From Megasphaera micronuciformis F0359 (GTDB lineage Bacteria > Bacillota > Negativicutes > Veillonellales > Megasphaeraceae): a DNA stretch of 64,000 bases. Positions 1 through 7,618 of the stretch are shown here, in pieces. The stretch is from NCBI RefSeq assembly GCF_000165735.1, contig NZ_GL538208.1, positions 482,682 to 546,681 on the forward strand, read 5' to 3'. Each line of letters opens with the position of its first letter. The stretch's first letter is position 1. The position numbers were made by a program, and so were the translations under genes. The notes under the pieces were generated by a model that was not told where the DNA came from, ran no database searches, and was given only the letters and a program-made list of their open reading frames with translations.

Positions 1-2
1 GT

Positions 3-455
3 CTTGACGGTGTCAAAGAAGCGACTATTGATTTTTCCGGGATTTCCCTGCATGTTGCCGTCGTCAGCGGACTTGGGAATGCTCGTCGTTTTTTGGATAA
101 AATTATGGCCGACGGTACGTTTAAGGACTATACTTTTATTGAATTTATGGCTTGTCAGGGCGGCTGTATTAACGGTGGCGGTCAGCCTAAGGTGAAGATG
201 CCCTTAGTGCAAAAAACGAATCAGGCGCGTATGAACTCCTTATACAAACGAGATTCGGAAGTGTCGATTAAGGCAGCGTGGGAAAATCCGGAAATTCAAG
301 AACTGTACAGTGATTTCTACGGACAACCTTTATCCGAAAGGTCTGAAAAATATATTCATACCTTCTTTGAAGATAAGTCGGGGAATTTGGGGGAAGGCGG
401 GGCCGTAACCCCGCAGACCAATCCGTTGTCGCCGAAATATAAACCGATAGAATAA
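3..455 (+). CDS. [FeFe] hydrogenase catalytic subunit, C-terminal part (5' truncated by window)
   Basis: The frame is open from base 3 to a TAA at 453-455 and gives the last 150 residues of an iron-only hydrogenase, which makes H2 from reduced ferredoxin. The H-cluster motif MACQGGCINGGGQP is visible (bases 147-188); its two cysteines ligate the catalytic iron cluster. The upstream segment GVKEATIDFSGISLHVAVV and the tail around HTFFEDKS are typical of the family's C-terminal H-domain. Most family members have Pro where this protein has Gln in MACxGGC. The N-terminal iron-sulfur domains lie outside the window, so monomeric versus bifurcating type cannot be decided. In a butyrate fermenter it would dispose of electrons as H2. 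Confidence 0.92.
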   Translation, partial: LDGVKEATIDFSGISLHVAVVSGLGNARRFLDKIMADGTFKDYTFIEFMACQGGCINGGGQPKVKMPLVQKTNQARMNSLYKRDSEVSIKAAWENPEIQELYSDFYGQPLSERSEKYIHTFFEDKSGNLGEGGAVTPQTNPLSPKYKPIE

Positions 456-476
456 AATTATAAATATTAAGTAAGG

Positions 477-519
477 AAGTCGTTGTAGATGTGGAAGTCG
501 TCTTTACAGCGACTTTTTT
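477..519 (+). terminator. Rho-independent terminator after hydrogenase gene
   Basis: An 11-bp stem with one G-U pair (477-487 with 505-515) runs into a T-run at 514-519, 22 bases after the hydrogenase stop codon. A shorter alternative stem (495-500 with 510-515) ends at the same T-run. Confidence 0.7.
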
Positions 520-810
520 ACAGTTTATGGACATTATACAACGGTAAACTACAATGTTTTAAGTGCTTTAAGCTGTCTGATATGATAAAAAGAGATAGAT
601 ATTCATGTAGCCATTGATAATAAACATTACAAAAAGGATAATTATAAAATCTTTCTATTGCATTGTAATGTGAAAAGAAGTACAATCTATATAAAGAAAA
701 CAGGTAAGAAGTATTCTTTTTATTCATGCTTTAGGCTTTCTTTAAGTAATCTTTATATTAAAGATTGCAACTTATTATCTATTATTATCATTGAAGGAGT
801 GTGGCAAACA
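520..810. other. Intergenic region between hydrogenase terminator and bcd
   Basis: AT-rich sequence with no credible gene on either strand. The bcd promoter must lie here, but no hexamer pair is close to consensus: TTGCAT at 658-663 with TACAAT at 681-686 (17-base spacer) is the best I can see, and it is weak. Confidence 0.4.
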
Positions 811-1950
811 ATGGATTACAACATGACAGAAGACCAGGAAATGTTTGTGAAAATGGTTAAAGATTTCGGTGAAAAACGCTTGTTGCCGGGCATTACGGAA
901 CGCGATCATAACCATGAATACGATGAAGGTATCGTAGCTGAAATGTTGGAAATGGGCTTAGCCGGAACGTACTTCCCTGAAGAATACGGCGGAGCAGGTG
1001 CTGACGTATTAAGTTACATTATGACAGTTGAAGAACTGGCTAAATATGATGCCGGTATCTCCATTACTCTTTCGGCAGACGTTTCCCTGTGTGCAAATCC
1101 GATTTATGAATTCGGTACGGAAGAACAAAAAGCAAAATTCTTGAAACCCCTCTGTGAAGGCACGAAGCTGGGTGCATTTGCTTTGACGGAACCGAATGCA
1201 GGTACGGATGCTGCCGGCCAGCAGACCGTTGCCGTTAAAGAAGGCGACCACTATGTATTGAACGGCTCCAAGATTTTCATTACCAACGGCGGCGCAGCTG
1301 ATATTTATATCGTTTTCGCTATGACTGACAAGTCCCAGGGCACGAAGGGCATCAGTGCATTCATTCTCGAAAAAGGCATGGACGGCTTTACATTTGGTAA
1401 AAAAGAAGATAAAATGGGTATACATACTTCCCAGACGATGGAATTAGTATTCCAGAACGTAAAAGTTCCGGCTGAAAACCTCCTCGGACAGGAAGGTAAA
1501 GGCTTCAAGATTGCAATGATGACTTTGGACGGCGGCCGTATCGGTGTTGCGGCACAGGCTTTGGGTATTGCCGAAGCAGCTTTGGCTGATGCTATTGAAT
1601 ACTCCAAACAGCGTGTTCAATTCGGCAAACCGCTTTGCAAGTTCCAGGCTATTTCCTTCAAATTAGCTGAAATGGCTACGAAGATTGAAGCAGCTCGTCA
1701 ATTGGTTTATAAGGCAGCTATGCGTAAAGAAGAAAAGAAACCTTATTCTGTCGATGCTGCTATGGCTAAAATGTATGCTTCCGATATTGCTATGGAAGTT
1801 ACGACCGACGCTGTTCAAATCTTCGGCGGTTACGGCTACAGTGAAGAATATCCGGTGGCTCGTCATATGCGTGACGCTAAGATTACTCAGATTTACGAAG
1901 GGACGAACGAAGCTCAACGCTTAGTTATTTCCGGCAATATTTTGCGGTAA
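811..1950 (+). CDS. bcd: Butyryl-CoA dehydrogenase (short-chain acyl-CoA dehydrogenase)
   Basis: FAD enzyme of 379 residues that reduces crotonyl-CoA to butyryl-CoA with electrons delivered by EtfAB; final redox step of butyrate synthesis in the cytoplasm. The sequence carries the acyl-CoA dehydrogenase signatures (FALTEPNAGTDA, FITNGGAADIYIV, QIFGGYGYSEEYPV) and ends in IYEGTNEAQR, whose Glu363 matches the catalytic base Glu367 of the Megasphaera elsdenii enzyme as I recall it. Long stretches resemble that protein. The frame is open much further upstream, but the start at 811 has a good ribosome site (GAAGGAG, 793-799) and matches family length. etfB and etfA follow, so the three form the usual Bcd-Etf unit. 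Confidence 0.95.
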   Translation: MDYNMTEDQEMFVKMVKDFGEKRLLPGITERDHNHEYDEGIVAEMLEMGLAGTYFPEEYGGAGADVLSYIMTVEELAKYDAGISITLSADVSLCANPIYEFGTEEQKAKFLKPLCEGTKLGAFALTEPNAGTDAAGQQTVAVKEGDHYVLNGSKIFITNGGAADIYIVFAMTDKSQGTKGISAFILEKGMDGFTFGKKEDKMGIHTSQTMELVFQNVKVPAENLLGQEGKGFKIAMMTLDGGRIGVAAQALGIAEAALADAIEYSKQRVQFGKPLCKFQAISFKLAEMATKIEAARQLVYKAAMRKEEKKPYSVDAAMAKMYASDIAMEVTTDAVQIFGGYGYSEEYPVARHMRDAKITQIYEGTNEAQRLVISGNILR

Positions 1951-1964
1951 ATTTGTTTATGATG

Positions 1965-1992
1965 CGGGTCCGGCCTTCAGGGGCCGGACCCG
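1965..1992. repeat. GC-rich inverted repeat between bcd and etfB
   Basis: A perfect 11-bp stem (1965-1975 with 1982-1992) with a 6-base loop sits 14 bases after bcd. No T-run follows, so it is not a standard terminator. I infer an mRNA stabiliser or partial attenuator that lets bcd be expressed above etfBA. Confidence 0.6.
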
Positions 1993-2030
1993 TGTGATAT
2001 AAATATACTACTTTAGGAGGTAGACATAAT

Positions 2031-2834
2031 ATGGAAATATTAGTATGTGTCAAGCAGGTTCCGGACACGGCGGAAGTTAAAATCGATCCCGAAAAGCATA
2101 CGGTCATTCGCGCCGGCGTTCCCAACATTTTTAATCCGTTTGACCAGAACGCACTTGAAGCGGCACTTCAGTTGAAAGACAGTCAAGGTGCTCGTGTTAC
2201 CTTGCTTTCTATGGGCCCCCCGCAAGCTGAAGAAGTACTGCGTGAAGGTTTGGCAATGGGTGCTGATGATGCATATCTCCTGACGGACAGAAAAGTCGGC
2301 GGTTCCGATACACTGGCTACGGGCTATTGCTTGGCACAGGCTGTCAGAAAAGTAGCCGAATTGCAGGGTATCGAACAATTCGACATCGTTCTTTGCGGTA
2401 AACAGGCTATTGACGGCGATACGGCTCAGGTAGGTCCGCAAATTGCTACGGAACTCGGTATTCCTCAGATTACGTATGCTGCGGAAATTAACGTGGACGG
2501 CACAACGGTTCGCGTAAAACAGCAGAATGAAGAAGGCTATATCGTAACGGAAGCTCAGTTCCCCGTATTGATTACGGCTGTTAAGGAATTGAATGAACCC
2601 AGATTCCCGACCATTCGCGGTACCATGAAAGCAAAAAAACGCGAAATTCCGCACTTGTCAGCAGACGACATTAAAGTTGACGAAACCAAGATCGGTTTGA
2701 AAGGCTCTCCGACGATGGTTCGTAAGATTTTCACTCCGCCTCAGAGAACACAGGGGCTTGTTATTAAAGAAGAAGATCCGAATGCAGCAGTTTCCGTTTT
2801 GATGGAAAAATTGACTGCACAAAAGATTATATAA
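2031..2834 (+). CDS. etfB: Electron transfer flavoprotein, beta subunit
   Basis: 267-residue small subunit of the Etf heterodimer. The N-terminus MEILVCVKQVPDTAEVKIDPE and the segment LCGKQAIDGDTAQVGPQIA are characteristic of EtfB. Together with EtfA it passes electrons to Bcd; in anaerobes of this type the Etf takes them from NADH, and paired Bcd-Etf can bifurcate to ferredoxin (family knowledge, not visible here). The start has a strong ribosome site (AGGAGGT, 2014-2020). It lies 80 bases after bcd and 16 bases before etfA, consistent with one transcript interrupted only by the hairpin at 1965-1992. Confidence 0.95.
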   Translation: MEILVCVKQVPDTAEVKIDPEKHTVIRAGVPNIFNPFDQNALEAALQLKDSQGARVTLLSMGPPQAEEVLREGLAMGADDAYLLTDRKVGGSDTLATGYCLAQAVRKVAELQGIEQFDIVLCGKQAIDGDTAQVGPQIATELGIPQITYAAEINVDGTTVRVKQQNEEGYIVTEAQFPVLITAVKELNEPRFPTIRGTMKAKKREIPHLSADDIKVDETKIGLKGSPTMVRKIFTPPQRTQGLVIKEEDPNAAVSVLMEKLTAQKII

Positions 2835-2850
2835 CAAGGAGGTACGTGAA

Positions 2851-3861
2851 ATGGATTTAGCGGAATACAAAGGCGTGTATGTAATCGCTGAAGAATTTGA
2901 AGGCAAATTACGTAACGTAACGTTAGAACTGTTAGGCCAGGGCAAACAGTTGGCTGAAGGTATCGGTGATGAAGTCGGTGCCGTATTAATCGGACATAAC
3001 GTAAAACCGTTGGCACAGGAATTAATTGCGCACGGTGCACATAAAGTGTATGTATATGACGATCCTAAGTTTGAACACTATAATACAACAGCATTTACGC
3101 GTGCATTAGTTCATTTCTTCAACGAAGTGAAACCGAATGTTTACCTCGTAGGTGCTACGAATATCGGGCGTGATTTGGGCCCCCGTGTTGCCAATGCATT
3201 GCAAACAGGTTTGACGGCAGACTGCACGAACCTTTTTGTTGATGATGACGGCAAGACTATCGTTTGGACTCGTCCTGCATTGGGCGGCAACATTATGGCT
3301 GAAATCGTGTGCCGTAACAATCGTCCGCAAATGGGTACGGTTCGTCCGAACGTATTTAAGAAACCTGAAGCTGATCCGAATGCAACCGGTGAAGTTATCG
3401 ATATGCATGTAGATTTGACGGAAGCCGATTTCCTGACGAAGTTTGTCGAACTCATTAAAGTGGGCGGCAACGGTATTAAGATTGAAGAAGCCGATATTAT
3501 CGTCGCAGGCGGTCGCGGCATGAACGGAAATGAAGCGTTCACCGGTATGCTGAAAGAATTGGCGGACGTTTTGGGCGGTGCCGTAGGTGCATCTCGTGCA
3601 GCTGTCGATGCCGGTTGGATTGATGCTTTGCACCAGGTAGGTCAGACAGGTAAAACTGTAGGACCGAAAATTTATATTGCCGCAGGTATTTCCGGTGCTA
3701 TTCAGCATTTGGCAGGTATGAGCGGTTCTGATTGCGTCATTGCCATCAATAAAGATGAAGACGCACCGATTTTCAAAGTAGCTGACTACGGCATTGTAGG
3801 CGATGCTTTTGAAATCGTTCCGAAATTAACGGCAGCTATTAAAGCCGCTAAAGGTATGTAA
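2851..3861 (+). CDS. etfA: Electron transfer flavoprotein, alpha subunit
   Basis: 336-residue large Etf subunit. The C-terminal FAD-binding domain shows the family signature from VAGGRGMNG through VGASRAAVDAGW, the QVGQTGKTVGPKIYIAAGIS stretch and SGAIQHLAGM. It completes the Etf dimer that serves butyryl-CoA dehydrogenase. The ribosome site AAGGAGGT lies directly upstream, and a strong terminator follows at 3881, which closes the bcd-etfB-etfA transcript. Length is normal for a bacterial EtfA without an added ferredoxin domain. Confidence 0.95.
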   Translation: MDLAEYKGVYVIAEEFEGKLRNVTLELLGQGKQLAEGIGDEVGAVLIGHNVKPLAQELIAHGAHKVYVYDDPKFEHYNTTAFTRALVHFFNEVKPNVYLVGATNIGRDLGPRVANALQTGLTADCTNLFVDDDGKTIVWTRPALGGNIMAEIVCRNNRPQMGTVRPNVFKKPEADPNATGEVIDMHVDLTEADFLTKFVELIKVGGNGIKIEEADIIVAGGRGMNGNEAFTGMLKELADVLGGAVGASRAAVDAGWIDALHQVGQTGKTVGPKIYIAAGISGAIQHLAGMSGSDCVIAINKDEDAPIFKVADYGIVGDAFEIVPKLTAAIKAAKGM

Positions 3862-3880
3862 TATACTACAACCTAAATAT

Positions 3881-3913
3881 AAACCCCGACAGTTTATCTG
3901 TCGGGGTTTTTTG
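3881..3913 (+). terminator. Terminator of bcd-etfBA
   Basis: Perfect 10-bp stem (3881-3890 with 3900-3909), 9-base loop, then a T-rich tail, 19 bases after the etfA stop. A textbook intrinsic terminator. Confidence 0.9.
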
Positions 3914-4105
3914 TATGCCGATTTTCCCGGTCGTAAAAGGGGAGAGGTTTCAAAGCCGGTGCATCACTTACTTACACAAATGTATTTTGTAGAAAGACAA
4001 ATATATAATATAATAGGTTGGAAAGAATGGTATAAACATGATTAGATTCACGTCTGTAATAGCATTGAGGTCAATATGCTAAAAGTGAAAAATAGAACTT
4101 TTCCA

Positions 4106-4134
4106 TTGACGGTGCACAATAAAGCGTGTATATT
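4106..4134 (+). promoter_or_regulatory. Sigma-A-type promoter for the threonine deaminase unit
   Basis: TTGACG at 4106-4111 and TATATT at 4129-4134 with a 17-base spacer, 56 bases before the start codon at 4191. Both hexamers are one base from consensus. The rest of the gap (3914-4105) holds no gene; it contains an AT-rich block at 4003-4019 that recurs upstream of smc. Confidence 0.7.
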
Positions 4135-4190
4135 TTATGACAAATAAAGATTCATAACATACTCGAATCGAATGAAAGGACGGGATCTAT

Positions 4191-5411
4191 ATGGGTACAC
4201 CTTGTGTAACTCCCGAGATGGTAAGGGAAGCACAGGTACGGTTGAAAGGAATTGCTCAAAAAACCGGCTTATCCTATTCCAACTCGGTCAGTCATGTAGC
4301 AGGCTGTCAAGTTTATTTGAAGATGGAAAATTTGCAGCGAACGGGGTCCTTCAAACTTAGGGGGGCATACAATAAGGTTGCCGCATTGACAGACGAAGAA
4401 AGAGCTAAGGGTGTTATTGCCGCTTCGGCGGGAAACCATGCTCAGGGCGTGGCCTTGGCAGCAACCAGTTACGGTTGTAAATCCATTGTCTGTATGCCCA
4501 AACACGCGCCGTTAATGAAAATTGCAGCTACTAAGGGATATGGGGCGGAAGTAGTTTTACACGGTGACTTTTTTGATGAAGCAGCGGCAAAAGCTCAGGA
4601 ATTATCGGATAAATTCGGCTATACGTATGTACATCCTTTCAACGACCCCTATGTTATGGCCGGTCAGGGGACGATTGCTTTGGAAGTGTTGGAGCAACTT
4701 CCCGACACGGATGCTATTGTCGTTCCTATAGGCGGTGGCGGCTTAATTTCGGGCATTGCCGTAGCGGCTAAGAGCGTAAATCCGAAAATCAGGATTATAG
4801 GCGTACAGTCTGCCAATATGCCGTCTATGCAAAAATCCGTATATGACGGGGCTATTTGTACTTATGACGGCATGGCTACATTGGCTGACGGAATTGCTGT
4901 AAAGCGTCCCGGTGATTTAACGTACGCCGTTTGCCGTGACTATGTGGATGATATCGTAACGGTTGATGAAGGAGAAATAGCGGCAGCCATTCTCTGGCTC
5001 ATTGAACGAGTTAAAACAGTATCCGAAGGAGCCGGTGCAACTCCGGTGGCCGCCTTAATGAATCATAAGATTTTAGGCCTGGACAAAAAGAAGGTCGTGG
5101 CTGTTATTAGCGGCGGGAATATCGATGTAAATAATATGACGCGCATTATTAACAGCGGCCTTACGGAAGCATGGCGTAAAGCGTGTTTTACGACGGTGAT
5201 CCCTGACAGACCGGGTGAGCTGGTCCGGTTGTTGTCCATTATTGCCGAGTCGGGGGCCAATGTTTTGGCTGTCACACATGAGCGTAGTCAGCACGGTATG
5301 GGGGCTAAACATTCGGCGGTTACGCTGGAATTGGAAACGGCTAATGAAAAGCACGTAGATGATTTAAAACAACGATTAATAAATGAAAAATACGAAGTCA
5401 TTTTTAAGTAA
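4191..5411 (+). CDS. Threonine ammonia-lyase with C-terminal ACT domain
   Basis: PLP enzyme of 406 residues that deaminates L-threonine (and L-serine) to 2-oxobutyrate plus ammonia. The PLP lysine is Lys55 in SFKLRGA, and the phosphate-binding glycine loop GGGGLISG is near residue 182. Residues from about 330 to the end form one ACT domain beginning at [17 protein letters not shown]. The single short ACT domain, not two IlvA-type regulatory domains, fits the TdcB/IlvA-like form common in anaerobes. A permease and a RidA follow, arguing for threonine degradation, though the product is also the isoleucine precursor and ilvCBN lies 25 kb away. It could be called tdcB or ilvA; I leave the symbol open. 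Confidence 0.93.
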   Translation: MGTPCVTPEMVREAQVRLKGIAQKTGLSYSNSVSHVAGCQVYLKMENLQRTGSFKLRGAYNKVAALTDEERAKGVIAASAGNHAQGVALAATSYGCKSIVCMPKHAPLMKIAATKGYGAEVVLHGDFFDEAAAKAQELSDKFGYTYVHPFNDPYVMAGQGTIALEVLEQLPDTDAIVVPIGGGGLISGIAVAAKSVNPKIRIIGVQSANMPSMQKSVYDGAICTYDGMATLADGIAVKRPGDLTYAVCRDYVDDIVTVDEGEIAAAILWLIERVKTVSEGAGATPVAALMNHKILGLDKKKVVAVISGGNIDVNNMTRIINSGLTEAWRKACFTTVIPDRPGELVRLLSIIAESGANVLAVTHERSQHGMGAKHSAVTLELETANEKHVDDLKQRLINEKYEVIFK

Positions 5412-5427
5412 ACAGGCGGTGTCACAA

Positions 5428-6840
5428 ATGGAAAGAGAAGAGATGCAAAGGGGCTTAAAGCCTCGTCATGTTGAAATGATTGCCCTTGGCGGAACTATCG
5501 GCGTAGGCCTTTTTATGGGATCGGCCAATACGATTATGATGGCCGGTCCGGCCGTATTATTGTGCTATGCATTGACCGGCGTGGTTATGTTCTTTATTAT
5601 GCGCATTATGGGCGAAATGTTGTATCAGGAACCGGTAACCGGGTCCTTTGCCACATACGGGCATAAGTATATCAGCCCCTATGTGGGGTATCTCACAGCT
5701 TGGAGCTATTGGTTCATGTGGGTTGTCATCGGTCTGTCGGAAATTACGGCAGTAGGGATTTATGTACACTATTGGTTTCCCGATATACCGCAATGGATTT
5801 CAGCTTTTGTAGGTATGCTCATTGTTGCTATAGCCAATTTAGCAGCCGTTAAGTATTATGGTGAATTTGAATTTTGGTTCGCATTTATTAAGGTTACGAC
5901 CATCGTTGTTATGCTTTTCGTCGGTGCGGCCGTTATTATCTTCGGCTTCGGTAATGAAGGAGTGCCCGTAGGGATAGATAATCTTTGGGTTAATGGCGGT
6001 TTTATGCCTAACGGTTTTGGTGGCATGTTGGCAGCCATGTGCGTAGTAGCGGCGGCCTTTCAAGGTGTTGAACTTGTAGGGATTACGGCCGGAGAAGCAC
6101 AGGAACCGAAGGAAACTTTACGTAAGGCGACGAAAAGTATTGTTTGGCGCATACTTATCTTTTATATCGGTTCCATTTTTATCATTCTCTGTATTTATCC
6201 TTGGAATCAGGTAAGTTTTATAGGAAGCCCCTTTGTTATGACTTTCGGTAAGGTGGGAATTACGGCTGCAGCCGGCCTGATCAACTTTGTAGTCCTTACG
6301 GCAGCTCTGTCAGGATGCAATTCCGGCTTGTACAGTTCCGGCCGTATGTTATATACGTTGGCAAAAAACGGTCAGGCACCGAAAATTTTTATGCGACTTT
6401 CCAAGTCCGGAGTGCCTCGCGTGGGTATCGGTGTCACTATAGGATTTTTGATTTTCGGCGTTATTTTGAACTACCTGATTCCCGATTCAAAGCTGTTCCT
6501 GTACCTATACAGTGCTTCCGTATTTCCCGGTATGATAGCCTGGTTTGTTCTGGCCTATTCGCAGAAGAGATTTCGTGCTTACTGGGGTAAAGAGGCAATG
6601 GATGCCCATAAGTTCAAGTCTCCCCTGTATCCTTATGCGAACTGGTTTTGTATTGCCTTTCTCGTCCTTGTTACTATCGGTATGTGGTTTAACGAAGATA
6701 CGCGTATGTCCCTTATTTCTTCATGGGTTTATATGGCAGTTATTACCGTTTTTTACTTTATTTGCGGCTTGAATAAGAAAGAGTATGATATACACGGTAA
6801 TTTACAGGAAAAAGGGGCTAACAACGGTAGCGAAGGTTAA
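5428..6840 (+). CDS. Amino acid permease (APC superfamily, AAT family)
   Basis: A 470-residue secondary transporter of the inner membrane with about 12 hydrophobic segments. The N-terminal signature [20 protein letters not shown] is typical of the amino acid transporter (AAT) family of proton symporters, which includes the D-serine/glycine, aromatic, lysine and threonine permeases. I choose the ATG at 5428, which follows a fair ribosome site (AGGCGGTG); an in-frame ATG at 5383 would overlap the upstream gene by 29 bases and has no such site. Its place between threonine deaminase and RidA suggests threonine or serine as substrate (inference). Confidence 0.88.
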   Translation: MEREEMQRGLKPRHVEMIALGGTIGVGLFMGSANTIMMAGPAVLLCYALTGVVMFFIMRIMGEMLYQEPVTGSFATYGHKYISPYVGYLTAWSYWFMWVVIGLSEITAVGIYVHYWFPDIPQWISAFVGMLIVAIANLAAVKYYGEFEFWFAFIKVTTIVVMLFVGAAVIIFGFGNEGVPVGIDNLWVNGGFMPNGFGGMLAAMCVVAAAFQGVELVGITAGEAQEPKETLRKATKSIVWRILIFYIGSIFIILCIYPWNQVSFIGSPFVMTFGKVGITAAAGLINFVVLTAALSGCNSGLYSSGRMLYTLAKNGQAPKIFMRLSKSGVPRVGIGVTIGFLIFGVILNYLIPDSKLFLYLYSASVFPGMIAWFVLAYSQKRFRAYWGKEAMDAHKFKSPLYPYANWFCIAFLVLVTIGMWFNEDTRMSLISSWVYMAVITVFYFICGLNKKEYDIHGNLQEKGANNGSEG

Positions 6841-6887
6841 ATTCCTTTGATATAATAAATAAAAACATTAAAAGGAGAGTGTTTTAT

Positions 6888-7271
6888 ATGGCAGTAAACG
6901 TAATTAAAACCGATAAGGCCCCCGGTGCTGTAGGACCGTATTCGCAAGGCATTAAAGCCGGTAATATTTTATTTGCATCCGGCCAAATAGCTCTCAATCC
7001 GGAAACGGGGAAACTCGTTGGAGGCGGAGTTACGGCTGAAGCAACGCAGTGCATGAAAAATGTAGGAGCATTATTGGAAGCTGCCGGCATGACATACGAT
7101 AATGTCGTAAAAACAACTGTATATATTACGAATATGTCCTATTTCGGTGCCGTAAATGCCGTATACGGAGAATATTTTAAAAATAACCTCCCTGCTCGTT
7201 CGTGTGTAGCCGTAGCGGAGTTGCCTAAAGGTGCATCTGTTGAAGTGGAAGTAACGGCTTATGCCGAATAA
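6888..7271 (+). CDS. ridA: RidA family enamine/imine deaminase
   Basis: 127-residue protein of the YjgF/YER057c/UK114 family. RidA hydrolyses the reactive enamine and imine intermediates (2-aminocrotonate, 2-aminoacrylate) released by PLP-dependent threonine/serine deaminases, forming 2-oxo acids and ammonia. The catalytic arginine is present (Arg104 in LPARSCVAV), as are GPYSQGI and FASGQIALNPETG. The start at 6888 has a good ribosome site (AAAGGAG); a GTG nine bases upstream lies inside that site. It sits 47 bases after the permease and two genes after the deaminase whose by-products it clears, which makes the unit functionally coherent. Confidence 0.95.
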   Translation: MAVNVIKTDKAPGAVGPYSQGIKAGNILFASGQIALNPETGKLVGGGVTAEATQCMKNVGALLEAAGMTYDNVVKTTVYITNMSYFGAVNAVYGEYFKNNLPARSCVAVAELPKGASVEVEVTAYAE

Positions 7272-7280
7272 TTAAAAAGA

Positions 7281-7306
7281 AAGCGGATCATGAGATCCGC
7301 TTTTTT
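7281..7306 (+). terminator. Terminator of the threonine deaminase-permease-ridA unit
   Basis: Perfect 9-bp stem (7281-7289 with 7294-7302), 4-base loop, T-run 7301-7306, nine bases after ridA. Confidence 0.9.
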
Positions 7307-7317
7307 AATTTTTTATC

Positions 7318-7346
7318 TTGACAGTAAAAAATGATAGTCTTATAAT
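7318..7346 (+). promoter_or_regulatory. Consensus sigma-A promoter for thrS
   Basis: TTGACA at 7318-7323 and TATAAT at 7341-7346 separated by 17 bases: both hexamers are perfect consensus. The T-box leader follows directly. Confidence 0.9.
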
Positions 7347-7352
7347 GACGTC

Positions 7353-7600
7353 ATATCAAAGATATATATTAAAGCCGTGATGAGGACACGACGGCATGTG
7401 AACCGCTTATGCAGAGAGGAATGCAATCGGTGAGAGCATTCTATGAGCGTATGACCGTTACCGCCTCGGAGCCTACTGTTGAAACAGATACGGTTGCACC
7501 GTTACAGCAATAAAAGATACCGAGATTGTATTCGGTAATTAGGGTGGAACCGCGTGATCATGACCTCTACGTCCCTTGGGATGAGAGGTCATGTTTATTT
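7353..7600 (+). promoter_or_regulatory. T-box riboswitch, threonine-specific, upstream of thrS
   Basis: The leader has the conserved T-box sequence AGGGTGGAACCGCG (7541-7554), which pairs with the uncharged tRNA acceptor end, and a terminator whose 10-bp arms are 7559-7568 and 7584-7593, followed by a T-rich stretch. Stem I is visible with the AGAGAGGAATGC and GGTGAGAG loop elements. The likely specifier codon is ACC (Thr) at 7454-7456, four bases after the strand ATGAGCG (7443-7449), which pairs with CGCTTAT on the 5' side. The same four-base offset identifies the specifier in the other T-box of this window. Uncharged tRNA-Thr should permit read-through into thrS. Confidence 0.92.
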
Positions 7601-7618
7601 TTAAAGGAGATGTGAAGA

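Noticed and set aside
147-188. Gln in place of Pro in the hydrogenase H-cluster motif MACxGGC
   Set aside because: That position is tolerated as variable in the family and all cysteine ligands are present, so it is noted in the feature and not counted as a finding.
518-727. Minus-strand open frame of 69 codons in the gap before bcd
   Set aside because: AT-rich, no ribosome site, composition unlike a real protein, and it overlaps the region that must hold the bcd promoter.
658-810. Upstream extension of the bcd reading frame
   Set aside because: The extra 51 residues do not match the family and have no ribosome site; the ATG at 811 does.
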